From: Saccharopolyspora erythraea NRRL 2338
GTDB lineage: Bacteria; Actinomycetota; Actinomycetes; Mycobacteriales; Pseudonocardiaceae
Length of the DNA stretch: 64,000 bases
Assembly (NCBI RefSeq): GCF_000062885.1
Contig: NC_009142.1
Location: forward strand, 806,001-870,000
Direction: 5' to 3'
The notes beneath the pieces are model-generated. The model was given only the letters and a program-made list of their open reading frames with translations. It was not told the origin of the DNA and did no database searches. The translations under genes and the position numbers were made by a program. This document shows, in pieces, positions 40,322 through 50,532 of this stretch; within the stretch, counting starts at the first letter, position 1; every line of letters begins with the position of its first letter.

Positions 40322-40567
40322 TCAGCGCTTCGCCGCCGCGGGGTAGGGCAGCAGGGCCATCTCCCGTGCGTTCTTGATGGCTGTCGCGACCTCGCGCTGT
40401 TCCTGCATGGTCAGGCCGGTCACGCGGCGGGAGCGGATCTTGCCCCGGTCCGAGATGAACCTGCGGAGCAGATCGGTGTCCTTCCAGTCGACCTGGACCA
40501 CCCCCGCGCGCTGCAGGAGGTTGGGCTTGCCGCGGCGCTGCCCGCCGCGCCGTTGCTCGTTGCGCAT
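40322..40567 (-). CDS. rpsR: 30S ribosomal protein S18, zinc-independent paralogue
   Basis: 81 residues from ATG 40567. Recognisable S18 core ([22 protein letters not shown], then [22 protein letters not shown]). It contains no Cys, unlike the zinc-binding housekeeping form. Last gene of the minus-strand L28-L33-S14-S18 group, 7 bp after rpsN. Confidence 0.95.
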   Translation of the reverse strand: MRNEQRRGGQRRGKPNLLQRAGVVQVDWKDTDLLRRFISDRGKIRSRRVTGLTMQEQREVATAIKNAREMALLPYPAAAKR

Positions 40568-40574
40568 CGCGACC

Positions 40575-40880
40575 TCACCAGCTCGACTTCGTGACACCGG
40601 GCAGCTCGCCGGAGTGCGCGAGCTGGCGCAGCCGCACCCGGGAGAGCCCGAACTTGCGGAAGTACCCGCGCGGCCGCCCGTCGACGGCGTCGCGGTTGCG
40701 CAGGCGCGTCGCGCTCGCGTCGCGCGGCTGCCTGCGCAGTTCCTGCTGCGCCGCGGCGCGCTCCTCGGGGCTGCTGCCCGGCGCGGCGATGATCCGCTTC
40801 AGCTCGGCCCGCCGCTGCGCGTAGCGGGCCACCACAGCGCGCCGCTGGGCGTCGCGGGCGATCTTGGACTTCTTGGCCAT
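40575..40880 (-). CDS. rpsN: 30S ribosomal protein S14, zinc-independent paralogue
   Basis: 101 residues, the long Cys-free type of S14 (the zinc form is ~61 residues with CxxC pairs). Starts [15 protein letters not shown] and ends [20 protein letters not shown] plus GVTKSSW. It has AGGAGG-like purines before its ATG and sits 13 bp after rpmG. Confidence 0.96.
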   Translation of the reverse strand: MAKKSKIARDAQRRAVVARYAQRRAELKRIIAAPGSSPEERAAAQQELRRQPRDASATRLRNRDAVDGRPRGYFRKFGLSRVRLRQLAHSGELPGVTKSSW

Positions 40881-40893
40881 CCGGCCCTCCTCC

Positions 40894-41058
40894 TCAGCGC
40901 TCTTCCCGGTACTCGACGTGGGCCCGGATGACCGGGTCGTACTTGCGCAGCCGCATCCGGTCCGGGTCGTTGCGGCGGTTCTTCCTGGTCACGTAGGTGT
41001 GGCCGGTGCCTGCGGTGGAGCGGAGCTTGATCACCGGCCGGACGTCGTTGCTCGCCAT
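40894..41058 (-). CDS. rpmG: 50S ribosomal protein L33, zinc-independent paralogue
   Basis: 54 residues ([19 protein letters not shown]...), an L33 sequence lacking the four zinc Cys. The ATG overlaps the rpmB TGA (ATGA), so the two are translationally coupled. Confidence 0.95.
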   Translation of the reverse strand: MASNDVRPVIKLRSTAGTGHTYVTRKNRRNDPDRMRLRKYDPVIRAHVEYREER

Positions 41059-41294
41059 CAGACCCGTTCTCCCCTCGCGCGCATCTCGGCGACGACCGAC
41101 TCGATGCCCCGCCGGTCGATGGTCTTCATGGCCTTGGCCGACAGCCGCAGCCGCACCCACCGCCCTTCCGACGGCAGCCAGTACCGCCGCCGCTGGACGT
41201 TGGGCATCCAGCGGCGGTTGGTCCGCACGTGGGAGTGCGAGACCTGCTTGCCGTAGCCGGGCTTCTTCCCGGTCACCTGGCAGCGGACGGACAT
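41058..41294 (-). CDS. rpmB: 50S ribosomal protein L28, zinc-independent paralogue
   Basis: 78 residues from ATG 41294 ([20 protein letters not shown]). Only one Cys (residue 5) remains, so it cannot form the zinc site of the Cys-rich form. First gene of the minus-strand operon; the region in front carries paired inverted ATGAAAAC sites. An in-frame reading upstream of 41294 is discarded because it covers the opposite-strand gene. Confidence 0.95.
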   Translation of the reverse strand: MSVRCQVTGKKPGYGKQVSHSHVRTNRRWMPNVQRRRYWLPSEGRWVRLRLSAKAMKTIDRRGIESVVAEMRARGERV

Positions 41295-41319
41295 GACCCA
41301 CCTCTCGATAACGACATCC

Positions 41320-41372
41320 GTTTTCATTAACGCTGGGCGACAGGGTAGCGTGGCCGTAGAGAAAATGAAAAC
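41320..41372. promoter_or_regulatory. Divergent regulatory region with inverted GTTTTCAT / ATGAAAAC sites (probable Zur boxes)
   Basis: GTTTTCAT at 41320-41327 and its exact inverse ATGAAAAC at 41365-41372, one facing each divergent gene. The TGAAAA half-site is the core of actinobacterial Zur operators; the second halves are degenerate. The alternative ribosomal proteins on both sides are classic zinc-limitation genes, which supports Zur control. Confidence 0.65.
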
Positions 41373-41398
41373 CGTTGCCGACTGAGTTTGGGGTTGGG

Positions 41399-42688
41399 AT
41401 GCACACCGAGCCGTCCGGTGCGGCGGGCACCGACCGGCGGGTCCCGCTGGTCGTGGTGTCCGGAATCCACGAGGAGCAGGTGGCGCGGGCAGCCGAGGCG
41501 GTCCGCGCACGGGATGCCGCGCGCACCGTCGTCGTGCAGCACGACCTGCGCGAGATCTCCCAGGGCGTCGTCCGCAGGCACGTCCGACACGGCGACCACG
41601 AGCAGCTCGCGGTGCTGGAACTGGTGCACGGCTGCGTGTCCTGCACGCTGCGCGAGGACTTCCTGCCGCTGCTGCGCCGCCTGTGCGCCGCGCCCGACGT
41701 CGAGCGCATCGTGGTGCGGCTCGACCCGGCGCTGGAGCCGGAGGCGATCTGCTGGGCGTTGCAGCACGTGGTGGTCGACGGCGGCACGCTCGACACCGAC
41801 GTCGCCGTCGAGGCCGTGATCGCGGTGGTCGACCGGCCCTCGTGGCTGTCCGACGCGTCGGGCGAGGACGAGCTGGCCGAGCGGGGCCTGGCGGGCAGCC
41901 CCGACGACGAGCGGACCGTCGCGCAGGTCGTGGTGGGACAGGTCGAGTTCGCCGACGCGGTCGTGCTGGCGGGCGAGGCGGAGGACCGCTGGCAGGAGGT
42001 CCGCACCGAGGCGGTGATCAGCAGGCTCACCCCGACCGCGCCGCGCGGCCACCTCGACGGCCTCGACCCGGCGGACCTGCTCGCCCGGGTTCCCGCGGAG
42101 GCGCGGCGGGGACGTATCGACTGGCCGCACGGTCCGCTGCTGCGCGGCCAGCCGTCGCTGGAGTCCGAGGCCGGGGTCTGCGTGGTGCTGTTCGAGGAGC
42201 GCAGGCCGTTCCACCCGCAGCGGCTGCACGAGGTGCTGGACGTCCTGCTCGACGGCGTCGTGCGCACGCGCGGGCGGGCGTGGGTGGCCAGCCAGCCCGG
42301 CGCGGCGCTCTGGCTGGAGTCGGCGGGCGGCGGCCTCAACGTCGGCCACGCGGGACCTTGGCTGGCCGCGCTCGACACCGCGCAGTGGGACGAGGTCTCG
42401 GCCGAGCGCCAGGTCAGAGCCTCGCTGAACTGGGACGACTACTACGGCGACCGGATGCAGGAACTGGTCGTCATCGCCCACGAGGCCGACCCGCGCGAGA
42501 TCACCCGCGCACTGCGCTCGGCACTGCTCACCGACGCCGAGATCGCCGAGGGCGAGGCGGTGTGGGCCGGCTACGAGGACCCGTTCGGCGAATGGCACAC
42601 CGACCCGTGCCCCGACATGGGCGCGGGCACGGGCTCGGAACCGGCCACCGGTTCCGCCGACGCCGCCCGCGACGGCGGCAAGCAGTGA
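41399..42688 (+). CDS. CobW/G3E-like protein, probable Mrf (ribosome hibernation recruitment factor) homologue
   Basis: 429 residues from ATG 41399. The layout follows CobW-family proteins, including [17 protein letters not shown], but the N-terminal P-loop (GxxGxGKT) is absent: the strand reads [14 protein letters not shown]. Shared C-terminal landmarks include [27 protein letters not shown] and the end [14 protein letters not shown]. Mycobacterial Mrf, encoded with the same Cys-free ribosomal proteins and repressed by Zur, has this form and recruits the hibernation factor Mpy to alternative ribosomes. The match is from memory and context; a zinc metallochaperone role is the alternative. Confidence 0.8.
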   Translation: MHTEPSGAAGTDRRVPLVVVSGIHEEQVARAAEAVRARDAARTVVVQHDLREISQGVVRRHVRHGDHEQLAVLELVHGCVSCTLREDFLPLLRRLCAAPDVERIVVRLDPALEPEAICWALQHVVVDGGTLDTDVAVEAVIAVVDRPSWLSDASGEDELAERGLAGSPDDERTVAQVVVGQVEFADAVVLAGEAEDRWQEVRTEAVISRLTPTAPRGHLDGLDPADLLARVPAEARRGRIDWPHGPLLRGQPSLESEAGVCVVLFEERRPFHPQRLHEVLDVLLDGVVRTRGRAWVASQPGAALWLESAGGGLNVGHAGPWLAALDTAQWDEVSAERQVRASLNWDDYYGDRMQELVVIAHEADPREITRALRSALLTDAEIAEGEAVWAGYEDPFGEWHTDPCPDMGAGTGSEPATGSADAARDGGKQ

Positions 42689-42713
42689 GATCCGAAGAGC
42701 GAGGAGGTAAACC

Positions 42714-42974
42714 GTGAAGCCGGGAATCCACCCCGAGTACGGGCCGGTCGTGTTCCGCGACCGCTCCACCGGCACGCAGTTCCTCACGAGGTCGACCGCG
42801 ACCTCGGAGGAGCGCGTCGAGTGGTCCGACGGCAACTCGTACCCGTTGATCGTCGTCGACGTGACGTCGGCGTCGCACCCGTTCTGGACTGGTGGCCGCC
42901 AGGTGCTGGACACCCAGGGCCGCGTGGAGAAGTTCCGCCGCCGCTACGGCGACCGGGCCAGGGGAGGGCAGTGA
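42714..42974 (+). CDS. rpmE2: 50S ribosomal protein L31 type B (zinc-independent)
   Basis: 86 residues from a GTG preceded by GAGGAGG. Type B L31: [26 protein letters not shown] and a basic end; no Cys. It lies 25 bp after the Mrf-like gene and its TGA overlaps the rpmF ATG. Confidence 0.96.
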   Translation: MKPGIHPEYGPVVFRDRSTGTQFLTRSTATSEERVEWSDGNSYPLIVVDVTSASHPFWTGGRQVLDTQGRVEKFRRRYGDRARGGQ

Positions 42975-43126
42975 TGGCCGTTCCGAAGCGCAGGAAGTCG
43001 CGCAGCAACACCCGGCACCGGCGTTCGCAGTGGAAGGCCGCCGCGCCCGATCTGGTGCCGATCGTGGTCGACGGCGAGCGCAGGCTGGTGCCGCGCCCGC
43101 TCGTCCGCTACTTCCAGCAAGGTTGA
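42974..43126 (+). CDS. rpmF: 50S ribosomal protein L32, zinc-independent paralogue
   Basis: 50 residues ([20 protein letters not shown]...). Typical L32 N-terminus, but the C-terminal half lacks the zinc-finger Cys. Coupled to rpmE2. A strong terminator follows at once. Confidence 0.95.
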   Translation: MAVPKRRKSRSNTRHRRSQWKAAAPDLVPIVVDGERRLVPRPLVRYFQQG

Positions 43127-43134
43127 GATCCAGC

Positions 43135-43184
43135 GGGCCCGGCCCGGTCGTGCGATCCGCCAGATCCGCGACCGGGCCGGGCCC
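43135..43184 (+). terminator. 16-bp GC-rich terminator hairpin after rpmF
   Basis: GGGCCCGGCCCGGTCG pairs perfectly with its inverse at 43169-43184 around an 18-base loop. GCTTTTG follows. It ends the Mrf-L31-L32 transcript. Confidence 0.85.
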
Positions 43185-43703
43185 GGTGCTGCTTTTGCGC
43201 TCACGGATGGCGGAAGCGCCGTGTGACTTGTCCCACTCGGGGTTTTTGTCGCGAAAGCGCTGTTTCTAACAGTATGTGTGCACGCGTCGCTTGATCGAGT
43301 AAGCGGCTGCGGGAACCAGGTGTCACGCGATACCCCGCCGCGATCCCGGCCCGGTGCCCGCGGGCCGCGCGCCCGCTCAGCGCTCCGCGCTGGTCGGAAG
43401 CCGTTCCCGTAACCGGTTCGCATCGGCGCGCCGTTCCGGCGGATGATTCCGGCGCCGGAACCCGAAACGTCCCCCGGCTTCTCCCCGGCTCGCCGAAGGC
43501 GGTCATGATCACCGAGGGTGTTGACGAATCGTGGCGCGCATTCCACTCGATCGCGACTTGGTACAGGTGTTCTGACCCCAATATGATTGCGGTACCGGAG
43601 GGGTTCTCTCCGGATCGAATGCTCGCCCCCGTTCGGGGGTTTTCTCACCGGACTGGCATCCCAGGCCATCCGCTGTTCGTCGTGCTCAAATGTGAGGAAA
43701 GCA
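43185..43703. other. Long intergenic region upstream of the lyase-like gene
   Basis: About 520 bp with no supported gene on either strand. The last 100 bp probably holds the promoter and leader of the next gene (GAGGAAAG before its ATG). Nothing else structured was found. Confidence 0.4.
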
Positions 43704-44564
43704 ATGAACTACGGAACCGCGCTGCGGAATGAAATCCGCTCCGACGGGATCACGCCGCTCATCGGCATCTACGACATGCATTCGGCGTCGGTCGCCGCCC
43801 AGCACTACAACGGCCTGTTCGTTTCGGGCTTCGGCTTCGCCGCCTCCCACTACGGGCTGCCCGACATCGGTTTCATCGCCTGGTCCGACATCGTCGCGTT
43901 CGTGCAGCGGCTGCGGCTGGCGTTCCCCCGCACCCACCTGCTGGTCGACATCGACGACGGCTACGTCGACCCGGAGGTCGCCTGCCACGTCGTCGAGCAC
44001 CTGGAGCGCATCGGCGCCTCCGGCGTGATCCTGGAGGACCAGCGCAGGCCGCGCCGCTGCGGCCACGTCGACGGCAAGCAGATCCTGCCGCTGGAGGACT
44101 ACCTCGAGAAGCTGGAGATGGTGCTGGCGACCCGCGACGAGATGGTCGTGGTCGCGCGCACCGACGCCGTGGAGGAGGACGAGATCCTGCGCCGCGCGGC
44201 GGCGCTGGCCGAGACCGACGCCGACGTGCTGCTGGTCGACGGCGTGCGCAGCGTCGAGTGGATCCGCAAGGTCCGCCGCGTGATCGGGGACAAGCCGCTG
44301 CTGTTCAACCAGATCGCGGGCGGCAAGTCGCCGCGGCTGTCGCTGCCCGAGCTCAGCGATCTCGGCGTCGACGTCGCCATCTACAGCACGCCGTGCCTTT
44401 TCGCGGCGCAGGCCGCGATCGACACCGCGCTGGCGGAACTGCGCGCCAACGACGGAAGGCTGCCGGAAACGACGGGTGGCGCTGTCGGTGTCGCCTCGTC
44501 GCTGGAACTGCTGTCGAAGAACATCAGCAGGCACCACGAGAAGCCGGTGCGAATGAGCGTCTGA
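43704..44564 (+). CDS. Isocitrate lyase/PEP mutase superfamily protein
   Basis: 286 residues from ATG 43704 (GAGGAAAG upstream). TIM-barrel signature of the family: ISOCL-type DIDDGYVDP (~82-90), VILEDQ (~108-113) and RRCGHVDGK with Cys119 and His121, the CGH found in C-C bond-cleaving members. A late barrel strand PLLFNQIAGG matches too. 2-methylisocitrate lyase or phosphonopyruvate-type chemistry is possible; the exact substrate cannot be told. It is followed by a terminator and a transporter gene. Confidence 0.8.
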   Translation: MNYGTALRNEIRSDGITPLIGIYDMHSASVAAQHYNGLFVSGFGFAASHYGLPDIGFIAWSDIVAFVQRLRLAFPRTHLLVDIDDGYVDPEVACHVVEHLERIGASGVILEDQRRPRRCGHVDGKQILPLEDYLEKLEMVLATRDEMVVVARTDAVEEDEILRRAAALAETDADVLLVDGVRSVEWIRKVRRVIGDKPLLFNQIAGGKSPRLSLPELSDLGVDVAIYSTPCLFAAQAAIDTALAELRANDGRLPETTGGAVGVASSLELLSKNISRHHEKPVRMSV

Positions 44565-44565
44565 G

Positions 44566-44590
44566 ATGTGGCCGCCGCGCGCGGCCACAT
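44566..44590 (+). terminator. Terminator after the lyase-like gene
   Basis: 9-bp perfect stem ATGTGGCCG / CGGCCACAT with a 7-base loop, then CAATTTT. It starts at the stop codon. Confidence 0.8.
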
Positions 44591-44608
44591 CAATTTTGGG
44601 CAGCCCGG

Positions 44609-45652
44609 ATGAATTCGGCTCGGACCCGGAAAGGAAATCCTTTGGGCAACATTCCGGCCCTGTTCGCGCGAATTCGCGTCGACCCCTACGTGCTGGCCAT
44701 TCTGGCGGCCGCGGGGACGGCCGCGTTCCTGCCCGTGCACGGAATCGCCGCGGCCGGACTGGACCGCGCGATCACCGTGGCGATCGCACTGCTCTTCTTC
44801 GTCTACGGCGCCCGGCTGTCGGCGAAGGAGGCGCTCGACGGAGCGCGCAACTGGCGGCTGCACCTGCTGATCCTGGGGATCACGTTCGTGCTGTTCCCGC
44901 TGTTCGGGCTGCTCTGCGGGCTGCTGGTGCCGACCGTGCTGACGCCCGAGCTCTACGTGGGCATGGCGTTCCTGTGCGCGCTGCCCTCGACGGTGCAGTC
45001 CTCGATCACGTTCACCTCGCTGGCCAGGGGCAACGTCGCGGCCGCGATCTGCGCGTCGACGTTCTCCAACGTGCTGGGCGTGTTGCTGGCGCCGCTGCTG
45101 GTCAGCATGCTGGTCACGACCAGTGGCGGCGCGCTGTCGACCGACGCCGTCCGCGACATCGTCCTGCTCCTGCTGGTGCCGTTCGTGCTCGGACAGCTCT
45201 CCCGCAGGTGGGTGGGCAAGTGGGTGCGGCTGCACAAGCGCGGCCTCGGCCTGCTCGAACGCGGCGTGATCCTGATGGCCGTCTACGCGGCGTTCAGCAC
45301 GGGCACCGTCTCGGGAATCTGGCACCAGCTCACGCTCTCGCGCATCGGGATGCTGCTGCTGGTCGACGCAGCCCTGCTCGCGAGCGTGCTGGCGCTGTCG
45401 TCGCTGCTCGCGCGATCGATGGGGTTCGGACGCGCGGACCAGGTGCCGATCGTGTTCTGCGGGTCGCAGAAGAGCCTGGCCACCGGACTGCCGATGGCCA
45501 CGGTCCTGCTGGCCGGGCAGGGCGTCGGACTCGGCGTGCTGCCGCTGATGCTCTACCACCAGATGCAGCTGATCACCTGCGCCTGGCTGGCCAGGAGGTT
45601 CGCCGAACGGGAGCGCACCGAGGTACCGCAGCCGAAGCAACTCCGGGCTTGA
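44609..45652 (+). CDS. SBF-like (bile acid:sodium symporter family) transporter
   Basis: An integral membrane protein with about nine or ten hydrophobic segments, starting after a short basic N-terminus. The SBF family pattern appears in FLCALPSTVQSSITFTSLARGN, the conserved ATxSNxLG-like STFSNVLGVLLAP, and the second repeat PIVFCGSQKSLATGLPMA. It resembles the YfeH/SLC10A7-like subgroup. ATG 44609 gives 347 aa, but TTG 44642 (MGNIPALF) has a GGAAAGG site 7 bases upstream and may be the true start. Confidence 0.85.
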   Translation: MNSARTRKGNPLGNIPALFARIRVDPYVLAILAAAGTAAFLPVHGIAAAGLDRAITVAIALLFFVYGARLSAKEALDGARNWRLHLLILGITFVLFPLFGLLCGLLVPTVLTPELYVGMAFLCALPSTVQSSITFTSLARGNVAAAICASTFSNVLGVLLAPLLVSMLVTTSGGALSTDAVRDIVLLLLVPFVLGQLSRRWVGKWVRLHKRGLGLLERGVILMAVYAAFSTGTVSGIWHQLTLSRIGMLLLVDAALLASVLALSSLLARSMGFGRADQVPIVFCGSQKSLATGLPMATVLLAGQGVGLGVLPLMLYHQMQLITCAWLARRFAERERTEVPQPKQLRA

Positions 45653-45677
45653 CCACACGAGGAAGGACGGAGCGCTG

Positions 45678-45905
45678 ATGCGCATCACGCGCAGGATCAC
45701 GACCGCGCTGGCCCTGGCCGGGACGTTCGCCGCGCTGTCGGCGCAGGCCGGCAACGCCAGCGAGGGCTACACCTCCGGAGGTCTCACCGTCCTCCGGGTC
45801 GAGGACAGCATCTTCGAGGTCGACAGGTCGCTGAACTTCAACCAGGGTTCCGGGGACACCGGCAGCGACGTCATCGAGGGATCGGGTCCCGTCAGCGACG
45901 ACTAG
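45678..45905 (+). CDS. Small secreted protein
   Basis: 75 residues. Signal peptide: MRITRR, a hydrophobic Ala/Leu run, AQAGNA cleavage region. The mature ~48 residues are acidic and Gly/Ser-rich ([16 protein letters not shown]) with no Cys. No family is recognised. GGAAGGACGG precedes the ATG. Confidence 0.65.
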   Translation: MRITRRITTALALAGTFAALSAQAGNASEGYTSGGLTVLRVEDSIFEVDRSLNFNQGSGDTGSDVIEGSGPVSDD

Positions 45906-46078
45906 CCGATCGCCCGCCGGGGGCAGCGCCCGGCATCGAACCAGGTCCGCCGGGCGCCACGGGTGTCCGGCGGACCGCTTCGCGCAGGTGGAGACGGTTG
46001 TCACACGCGCAGATCGCGGGGCCCGCGACCGGGGCGGCTTCTCAGGTCCTTCTCAGGGCGTCGGGTAACACTGTGCTC

Positions 46079-46774
46079 ATGCGCATCCTCGTCGTCGACG
46101 ACGACCGCGCCGTGCGCGAGTCTCTCAGGCGGTCGTTGCAGTTCAACGGTTACCAGGTCGAGCTCGCCGCGGACGGTCAGCAGGCACTCGACTGGCTCGC
46201 GGCCCAGCGGCCCGACGCCATGGTTCTCGACGTCATGATGCCCAGGGTGGACGGGCTGGAGGTCGCGCGCCGGCTCCGCAGCACCGGCGACGACCTGCCG
46301 ATACTCGTGCTCACCGCCCGCGACGCGGTGTCCGACCGGGTCGCCGGGCTCGATGCCGGTGCCGACGACTACCTGCCCAAGCCGTTCGCCCTGGAGGAAC
46401 TCCTCGCCCGCCTGCGCGCGCTCCTGCGCCGCGCGGCGCCGTCGGACGTCGACCGCGAGGACCGGCCGGAGCCGTTGCGGTTCTCCGACCTGGAGCTGGA
46501 CCCTGGCACCAGGGAGGTCCGCCGCGGCGAGCGCCCGATCAGCCTCACCCGGACCGAGTTCGCACTGCTGGAACTGCTGATGGCGCACCCCAAGCAGGTG
46601 CTGACCCGCAGCAGGCTCCTGGAGGACGTCTGGGGCTACGACTTCCCGACCTCCGGCAACGCCCTGGAGGTCTACATCGGTTACCTGCGGCGCAAGACCG
46701 AGGCGGAGGGCGAGCCGCGGCTGATCCACACCGTGCGCGGTGTCGGCTACGTCCTGCGGGAGACGCCGCCGTGA
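46079..46774 (+). CDS. mprA: OmpR-family response regulator, MprA-like
   Basis: 231 residues. Receiver domain with acidic Asp7/Asp8, phosphoacceptor Asp51 (VLDVMMP), Thr79 and Lys101 (LPKPF). A winged-helix DNA-binding domain follows ([18 protein letters not shown], then VYIGYLRRK and [10 protein letters not shown]). The gene order with a sensor kinase and, after an inserted pair, an HtrA protease and MoaB matches mycobacterial mprA-mprB-pepD-moaB2. In mycobacteria this pair senses envelope stress and controls pepD. Confidence 0.88.
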   Translation: MRILVVDDDRAVRESLRRSLQFNGYQVELAADGQQALDWLAAQRPDAMVLDVMMPRVDGLEVARRLRSTGDDLPILVLTARDAVSDRVAGLDAGADDYLPKPFALEELLARLRALLRRAAPSDVDREDRPEPLRFSDLELDPGTREVRRGERPISLTRTEFALLELLMAHPKQVLTRSRLLEDVWGYDFPTSGNALEVYIGYLRRKTEAEGEPRLIHTVRGVGYVLRETPP

Positions 46775-48270
46775 CGGTTCCCGCTCCACCACCCCCCGAC
46801 CTCGTGGACGTCGGTCCGAGCACCGAGGGCGGCCGGTTCCAGCGGGTCTCGCTGCGCAACCGGGTCACCTGGCTGGCGGCGGTGTGCGTGGCGGGCGCGG
46901 TCGCTCTGGTCTCGATCGCCGCGTTCGTCACGGTGCACGACAGCCTCTACTCGCAGCTCGACGAGAACCTGACGCAGCGCGCGGTGGAGGCGGCCGAAGG
47001 CCCGCTGGTGCGGACCCCGGACCTGCAGCAGGTGCCGGTCGCCTTCTACGCGGCGGCCAACCTGAAGATCAGCGTGCTGTCGGCCAACGGCGCCGAGATG
47101 ACGCCGAACCCGGGCGACCGGCCGCCGTCGAGCGGCCTGGAGCTCGCGGTGGCCAAGGGCCAGTTACCGCTGTCCCTGCGCACTGACCAGCCCACCAACA
47201 GCCGCGTCGTCGCGGTGCCCGGCGGTCCGGGCGTGGCGCTGGTGATGTCGCAGTCGCTGCGCCCGACGCAGGCGACGCTGGCCCAGCTCAGCGTGGTCCT
47301 GGTCGTGATGGGCGGCGCGGGCATCCTGCTCGCCGCGGCGGCCGGGACGGCGGTCGCCAGGGCCGGGTTGCGGCCCGTGCAACGGCTGACCGCCGCGACC
47401 GAACGGGTCGCGCTCACCGGCGACCTGCGTCCCATCCCGGTCTCGGGCGACGACGAGCTGGCGCGGCTGACCACGAGCTTCAACCGGATGCTGGGCGCGC
47501 TGGCGGAGTCCCAGGAGCGGCAGCGGCGGCTGGTGGCCGACGCCGGGCACGAGCTGCGCACGCCGCTGACGTCGTTGCGGACGAACCTCGAACTGCTCAT
47601 GGCCTCGGCCGAGCCGGGTGCGCCGGCGCTGTCGGCGGAGGACCGGGAGGAGATGTTCGCCGACGTCCGCGCCCAGATCACCGAGCTGTCGTCGCTGGTC
47701 GGCGACCTGGTCGAGCTGGCGAGGGAGGACACGCCGCAGGCGGTCCACGAGCCGGTCGACCTGCTGGAGGTCGTCGAGCGCGCCCTCAACCGCGCCCGGC
47801 GCCGGGCCGCGGGCGTGCGGTTCCAGGTGCGGCTGGAGCCGTGGCTGATGATGGGCGACGCGACCGCGCTGGAGCGGGCGGTGCTCAACCTGCTCGACAA
47901 CGCGGCGAAGTGGAGCCCGGACGGCGAGACGGTCCGCGTCGACCTGCACCCGGAGCGCGGCTACGCCGATCAGCGCGGGTACTCCGCGCCGCAGGGACAC
48001 CCGGCCCAGCCGGGATATCCGGCGCACGGCCATGCGGTTCTGGAGGTCGCCGACGCCGGGCCGGGAATCGCCCCGGGGGACCGCCCACACGTGTTCGAGC
48101 GCTTCTACCGTTCGTCGGACGCGCGTCAGCTCCCCGGGTCGGGCCTTGGGCTCTCGATCGTCAAGCAGGTCGCGGAGCGGCACGGCGGCACGGTGTGGGC
48201 TGGCGAGGCCCCGGAGGGCGGCGCGCTGCTGAGCATGCGGCTTCCCGGAGGCACGCCCGCCGACGTGTGA
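46771..48270 (+). CDS. mprB: Sensor histidine kinase, MprB-like
   Basis: 499 residues from the GTG that overlaps the mprA stop. TM1 at ~32-54, an extracytoplasmic sensor region ~55-170, TM2 ~171-195, HAMP ~196-248, HisKA with His260 ([14 protein letters not shown]) and HATPase_c ([29 protein letters not shown]). Within the ATPase domain, after the strand before the G1 box, is a Gly/Tyr/Pro-rich insertion of ~25 residues ([19 protein letters not shown]), unusual for MprB. Confidence 0.9.
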   Translation: MTVPAPPPPDLVDVGPSTEGGRFQRVSLRNRVTWLAAVCVAGAVALVSIAAFVTVHDSLYSQLDENLTQRAVEAAEGPLVRTPDLQQVPVAFYAAANLKISVLSANGAEMTPNPGDRPPSSGLELAVAKGQLPLSLRTDQPTNSRVVAVPGGPGVALVMSQSLRPTQATLAQLSVVLVVMGGAGILLAAAAGTAVARAGLRPVQRLTAATERVALTGDLRPIPVSGDDELARLTTSFNRMLGALAESQERQRRLVADAGHELRTPLTSLRTNLELLMASAEPGAPALSAEDREEMFADVRAQITELSSLVGDLVELAREDTPQAVHEPVDLLEVVERALNRARRRAAGVRFQVRLEPWLMMGDATALERAVLNLLDNAAKWSPDGETVRVDLHPERGYADQRGYSAPQGHPAQPGYPAHGHAVLEVADAGPGIAPGDRPHVFERFYRSSDARQLPGSGLGLSIVKQVAERHGGTVWAGEAPEGGALLSMRLPGGTPADV

Positions 48271-48379
48271 CCGGCGCCCCGCTGCCGCGAAACCAACAGC
48301 ATTGAACACAGATGGATGGATCTTACCAATTACAGGCCGGAGTCCGCGCCACTGCGCGTAGAGGTAGTGTTGGTTCGTG

Positions 48380-48396
48380 TTGACTTGATGTGTCAA
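48380..48396. promoter_or_regulatory. Inverted repeat upstream of the DeoR-type regulator
   Basis: TTGAC-TTGATGT-GTCAA, 50 bp before the deoR GTG. A plausible autoregulatory operator; the arms are short. Confidence 0.4.
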
Positions 48397-48448
48397 GTTC
48401 GCGGGGAGTCGACGGAGGGGCCGCGAGCCCTTCGGACGGGACGGTTCA

Positions 48449-49224
48449 GTGCTCGCACGGCAACGCCAGGAAGTGATCCTCAACGAGGTCCGCAGAACCG
48501 GCGCGGTGCAGGTCAGCGCCCTGGTGCTGCAGCTCGGGGTCTCCGACATGACCATCCGGCGCGACCTCGACGCGCTGGCCAGGCGCGGGCTGGTGGAGAA
48601 GGTCTACGGCGGCGCGACGTCGATGGTCGGCCGCAGCACCGACGAGCCGGGGTTCGAGGCGAAGTCGGTGCGCCAGCTCGCGGAGAAGGAGGCGATCGCG
48701 ATGCTGGCCGCCGAGCAGGTGCGCCCGGGCACCGCGATCGGCCTCTCCGCCGGGACGACCACCTGGACCCTGGCCCGCCACCTCGACGACGTGGCCGACC
48801 TGACCGTGGTCACCAACTCGATCCGGGTGGCAGACGCGCTCCAGCAGCGCGGCCGCACCGACCGGACGGTGGTGCTCACCGGTGGGGTGCGGACCCCGTC
48901 GGACGCACTGGTCGGGCCGGTCGCGGTGCAGTCGCTGCGCTCCCTGCACCTGGACCTGGTGTTCCTGGGCGTGCACGGCATCGCCGCCCGCGCCGGGTTC
49001 ACCACGCCCAACCTCAACGAGAGCGAGACGAACCGGGCGCTGGCCGAGGCCGCGAACCGGCTGGTGGTCGTGGCCGACCACTCCAAGTGGTCGACCGTCG
49101 GCATCTCAACCATCGTCGACCTGCACGAGGTCGACCTGCTGATCAGCGACGACGGGCTGCCGCAGGAGGCGCGGCAGGTGCTGTCGGAGAACGTTCCCGA
49201 GCTGGTGCTGGCGGAGGTGCCCCG

Positions 49225-49228
<4 letters not shown>
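48449..49228 (+). CDS. DeoR-family transcriptional regulator
   Basis: 259 residues from GTG 48449. N-terminal DeoR winged helix (RQEVILNEVRRTGAVQVSAL, then VSDMTIRRDLDALARRGLVEK) and a sugar-phosphate-sensing domain (GLSAGTTTWTLAR, VVTNSIRVADAL, VVVADHSKW). The TGA overlaps the galT ATG (ATGA), so it probably controls galactose use. It is inserted together with galT in an otherwise mycobacteria-like gene order. Confidence 0.92.
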
Positions 49229-50304
<1,076 letters not shown>

Positions 50305-50340
50305 GGTTGGCCGTGCCCCGGCGCGTGGCTGCCGTGGGTC

Positions 50341-50432
50341 AGTGATGATCGCCGTGGGCAGCGTTGATCGCCTGGGGCATCCCTGGGGCAGCGGTGATCG
50401 CCGTGGGGTGGCAGTGATCGCCGTGGGGCGGC
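50341..50432. repeat. Degenerate direct repeats between galT and htrA
   Basis: About four imperfect copies of a ~20-bp unit with core TGATCGCCGTGGGG in the galT-htrA gap. The copies drift in sequence; no palindrome is evident. Confidence 0.6.
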
Positions 50433-50532
50433 GGCGGTATGGCGATATGACGTAGCGCACGTCGGCGCATTCCCGGGGTGCTCCACAGCTTGATCTCAGG
50501 CACTTCTCAGCTCCGTGCAGGAGAGTGGGGAC

